From Adiantum capillus-veneris (taxonomy: Eukaryota; Streptophyta; Polypodiopsida; Polypodiales; Pteridaceae): 58,000 nt of DNA. A program made the position numbers and the translations under genes. A model generated the notes under the pieces. That model was not told the origin of the DNA and did not search any database. It worked only from the letters and a program-made list of their open reading frames with translations. The DNA lies in the NCBI GenBank assembly GCA_014529385.2, contig CM043965.1, positions 17,997,912 through 18,055,911 on the forward strand. The letters run 5' to 3'. Shown piece after piece: positions 56,741 to 58,000 of this stretch. Within the stretch, counting starts at the first letter, position 1. Each line of letters opens with the position of its first letter.

Positions 56741-57522
56741 ATATTCATTAGGGTGCTTAAGGACCTTATAAGTCAACATAAATATTTGCGTCTTATAGTC
56801 ACGTACACTACACTTGATTTGTTGGGTACTTTTTTTATTGTAACATTTTCATTATTCCAAGGATAATATTTCCTATCTAGATGCTAAACTTTTTGTTTTT
56901 ATGCAGTTATGTTTAGCTGATGTGGAGTGTGATATACTTCTCCTTTTAACAAGATATGAACAAATTAACAATGTGCGAGATCTTCTATTATAAGAGCATA
57001 AAGGTGCTGGGCCCCAATGTTTCAAAAGTTGATTGTACTCTTAGTTTAGAGTGCCCTTTGTAGTGAAATGTAGACAAGAATTTTTGGCCCAACACATCGG
57101 AGTGCCATGATTGGACGCTTGGGCTCGGTGCTTTGGTGATTCATCTGCAGACTGTTTGGAAACTCTCAGCCATTCGAGACTCTCTTGCCACTATTCTCCG
57201 TGCAAGTCGTTGATCAGCCGTTACCATAGCTTGCATTGCATGGATTGTCGCCCATGGCTCCCGTCTACTGTGTCTTCGAAGGCTCTCCCCATCCGGCTAA
57301 TGCTCATGGTCATTCGATGCTAGGCCCGACTACTTTTCCCTGCTTTGTTGTCCCGCCGTCTCCATTCACACATCGGCCACCTGCCCCATGGCCATCTCCC
57401 ATCTGGTCTGCGCAATTACTTGAAGCTAGCGAAGGGGCACTCTGTATGGGCTAAGGACAATGCTAGAAGGGTGTTTGATTGGGGCGACACCTGCCTCCTC
57501 CTACCCCTTGAGATGCTACTCC

Positions 57523-57559
<37 letters not shown>

Positions 57560-57917
57560 GGGTGCATCCCCATCAAAAGGCTCTTGGAGAGAGAAAGAGA
57601 GCGCTCTGGGATATGGGATATGCAATTGGCACATCACGGAAAAAGCAAGTGATGGGGGATCAGAAGGTGTGGCAAAGCAGCACAGGAAGGTCGAGTAACA
57701 ACAAGTAAGGGTGTGAGAACGAATTAACATGTGGGGCGTAAATAAACAGCCCCCCTTCCTTTCATAGCTAGTGGTTTCCCGCATGTCAAGGAAGGTGGTG
57801 AGATCTCAATATATCTGCCCTCCCGCAAGTCAAGAGACCTCGTGCTCACACTCAAAACCTCTCGTCGTGAGTCGAGGTGCAACTCAAAATCTCCTGCGAG
57901 TCAAGGGGAGATACATC

Positions 57918-58000
<83 letters not shown>
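56741..58000 (+). repeat. Dispersed repeat copy R3, tandem to R2
   Basis: It starts CATTAGGGTGCTTAAGG at 56746, 1,463 bp after the equivalent point of R2, and follows R2 to the window end. (GA)n runs occur at 57524-57556 and 57919-58000. The R2 runs are of different length at the same positions. Confidence 0.82.

Overview
The window looks like repeat-rich nuclear DNA of a land plant, probably a flowering plant. The evidence is a CACTA (En/Spm) transposon with TNP2-type DUF4218 and DUF4216 segments, Ty3/gypsy retrotransposons primed by tRNA-Asp, Ty1/copia pieces primed by initiator tRNA-Met, and many long GA/CT, CA/GT and AT microsatellites. I found no convincing host gene, rRNA, tRNA or CRISPR array. 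Almost all coding sequence belongs to mobile elements, most of it broken.

Layout. 1-3657 (minus): non-coding leader, tRNA-Asp primer site and three tandem 909-910-bp LTRs of a Ty3/gypsy family (D). 3658-8684: older repeats, including a 1,338-bp element with 15-bp inverted ends in a TTAA duplication, and a 200-bp tandem duplication. 8690-17268: element A, a young intact LTR retrotransposon (TSD ATATC, LTRs differing at 3 positions) that encodes a 1,037-aa Gag and a protease region but no reverse transcriptase, RNase H or integrase. 17274-24320: microsatellite-rich 2.4-kb LTR and broken gag/protease/RT of Ty3/gypsy element B. 24321-25820: Ty1/copia gag remnant split by a 490-bp insertion and followed by an LTR piece. 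An inverted LTR of the same copia family is at 27485-27805. About 28.5-29.4 kb: another LTR-like stretch. About 29.5-36.1 kb (minus): decayed CACTA transposon. 36.1-42.2 kb (minus): element E, a relative of B, with integrase, RNase H, RT and protease fragments. 42.3-55.3 kb (plus): element D, with Gag, protease, RT/RNase H and integrase, then a second protease-like domain, W-x-P-K repeats, a 230-aa unknown ORF and the 3' LTR. 55.3-58.0 kb: two tandem 1.46-kb repeat copies ending in a GA microsatellite.

Connections. The three minus-strand LTRs at the left and the plus-strand D LTR at the right are flanked by the same 5-bp duplication, and their flanks match the two sides of one site that survives uninterrupted at about 6.37-6.55 kb. 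I infer that they are the two ends of one insertion, later split by an inversion of about 40 kb or by a misassembly. Elements A and D share a tRNA-Asp primer site, an LRSG-type Gag start, related protease domains, W-x-P-K repeats and the same polypurine tract. A may therefore be a pol-less relative that depends on D-like elements for enzymes.
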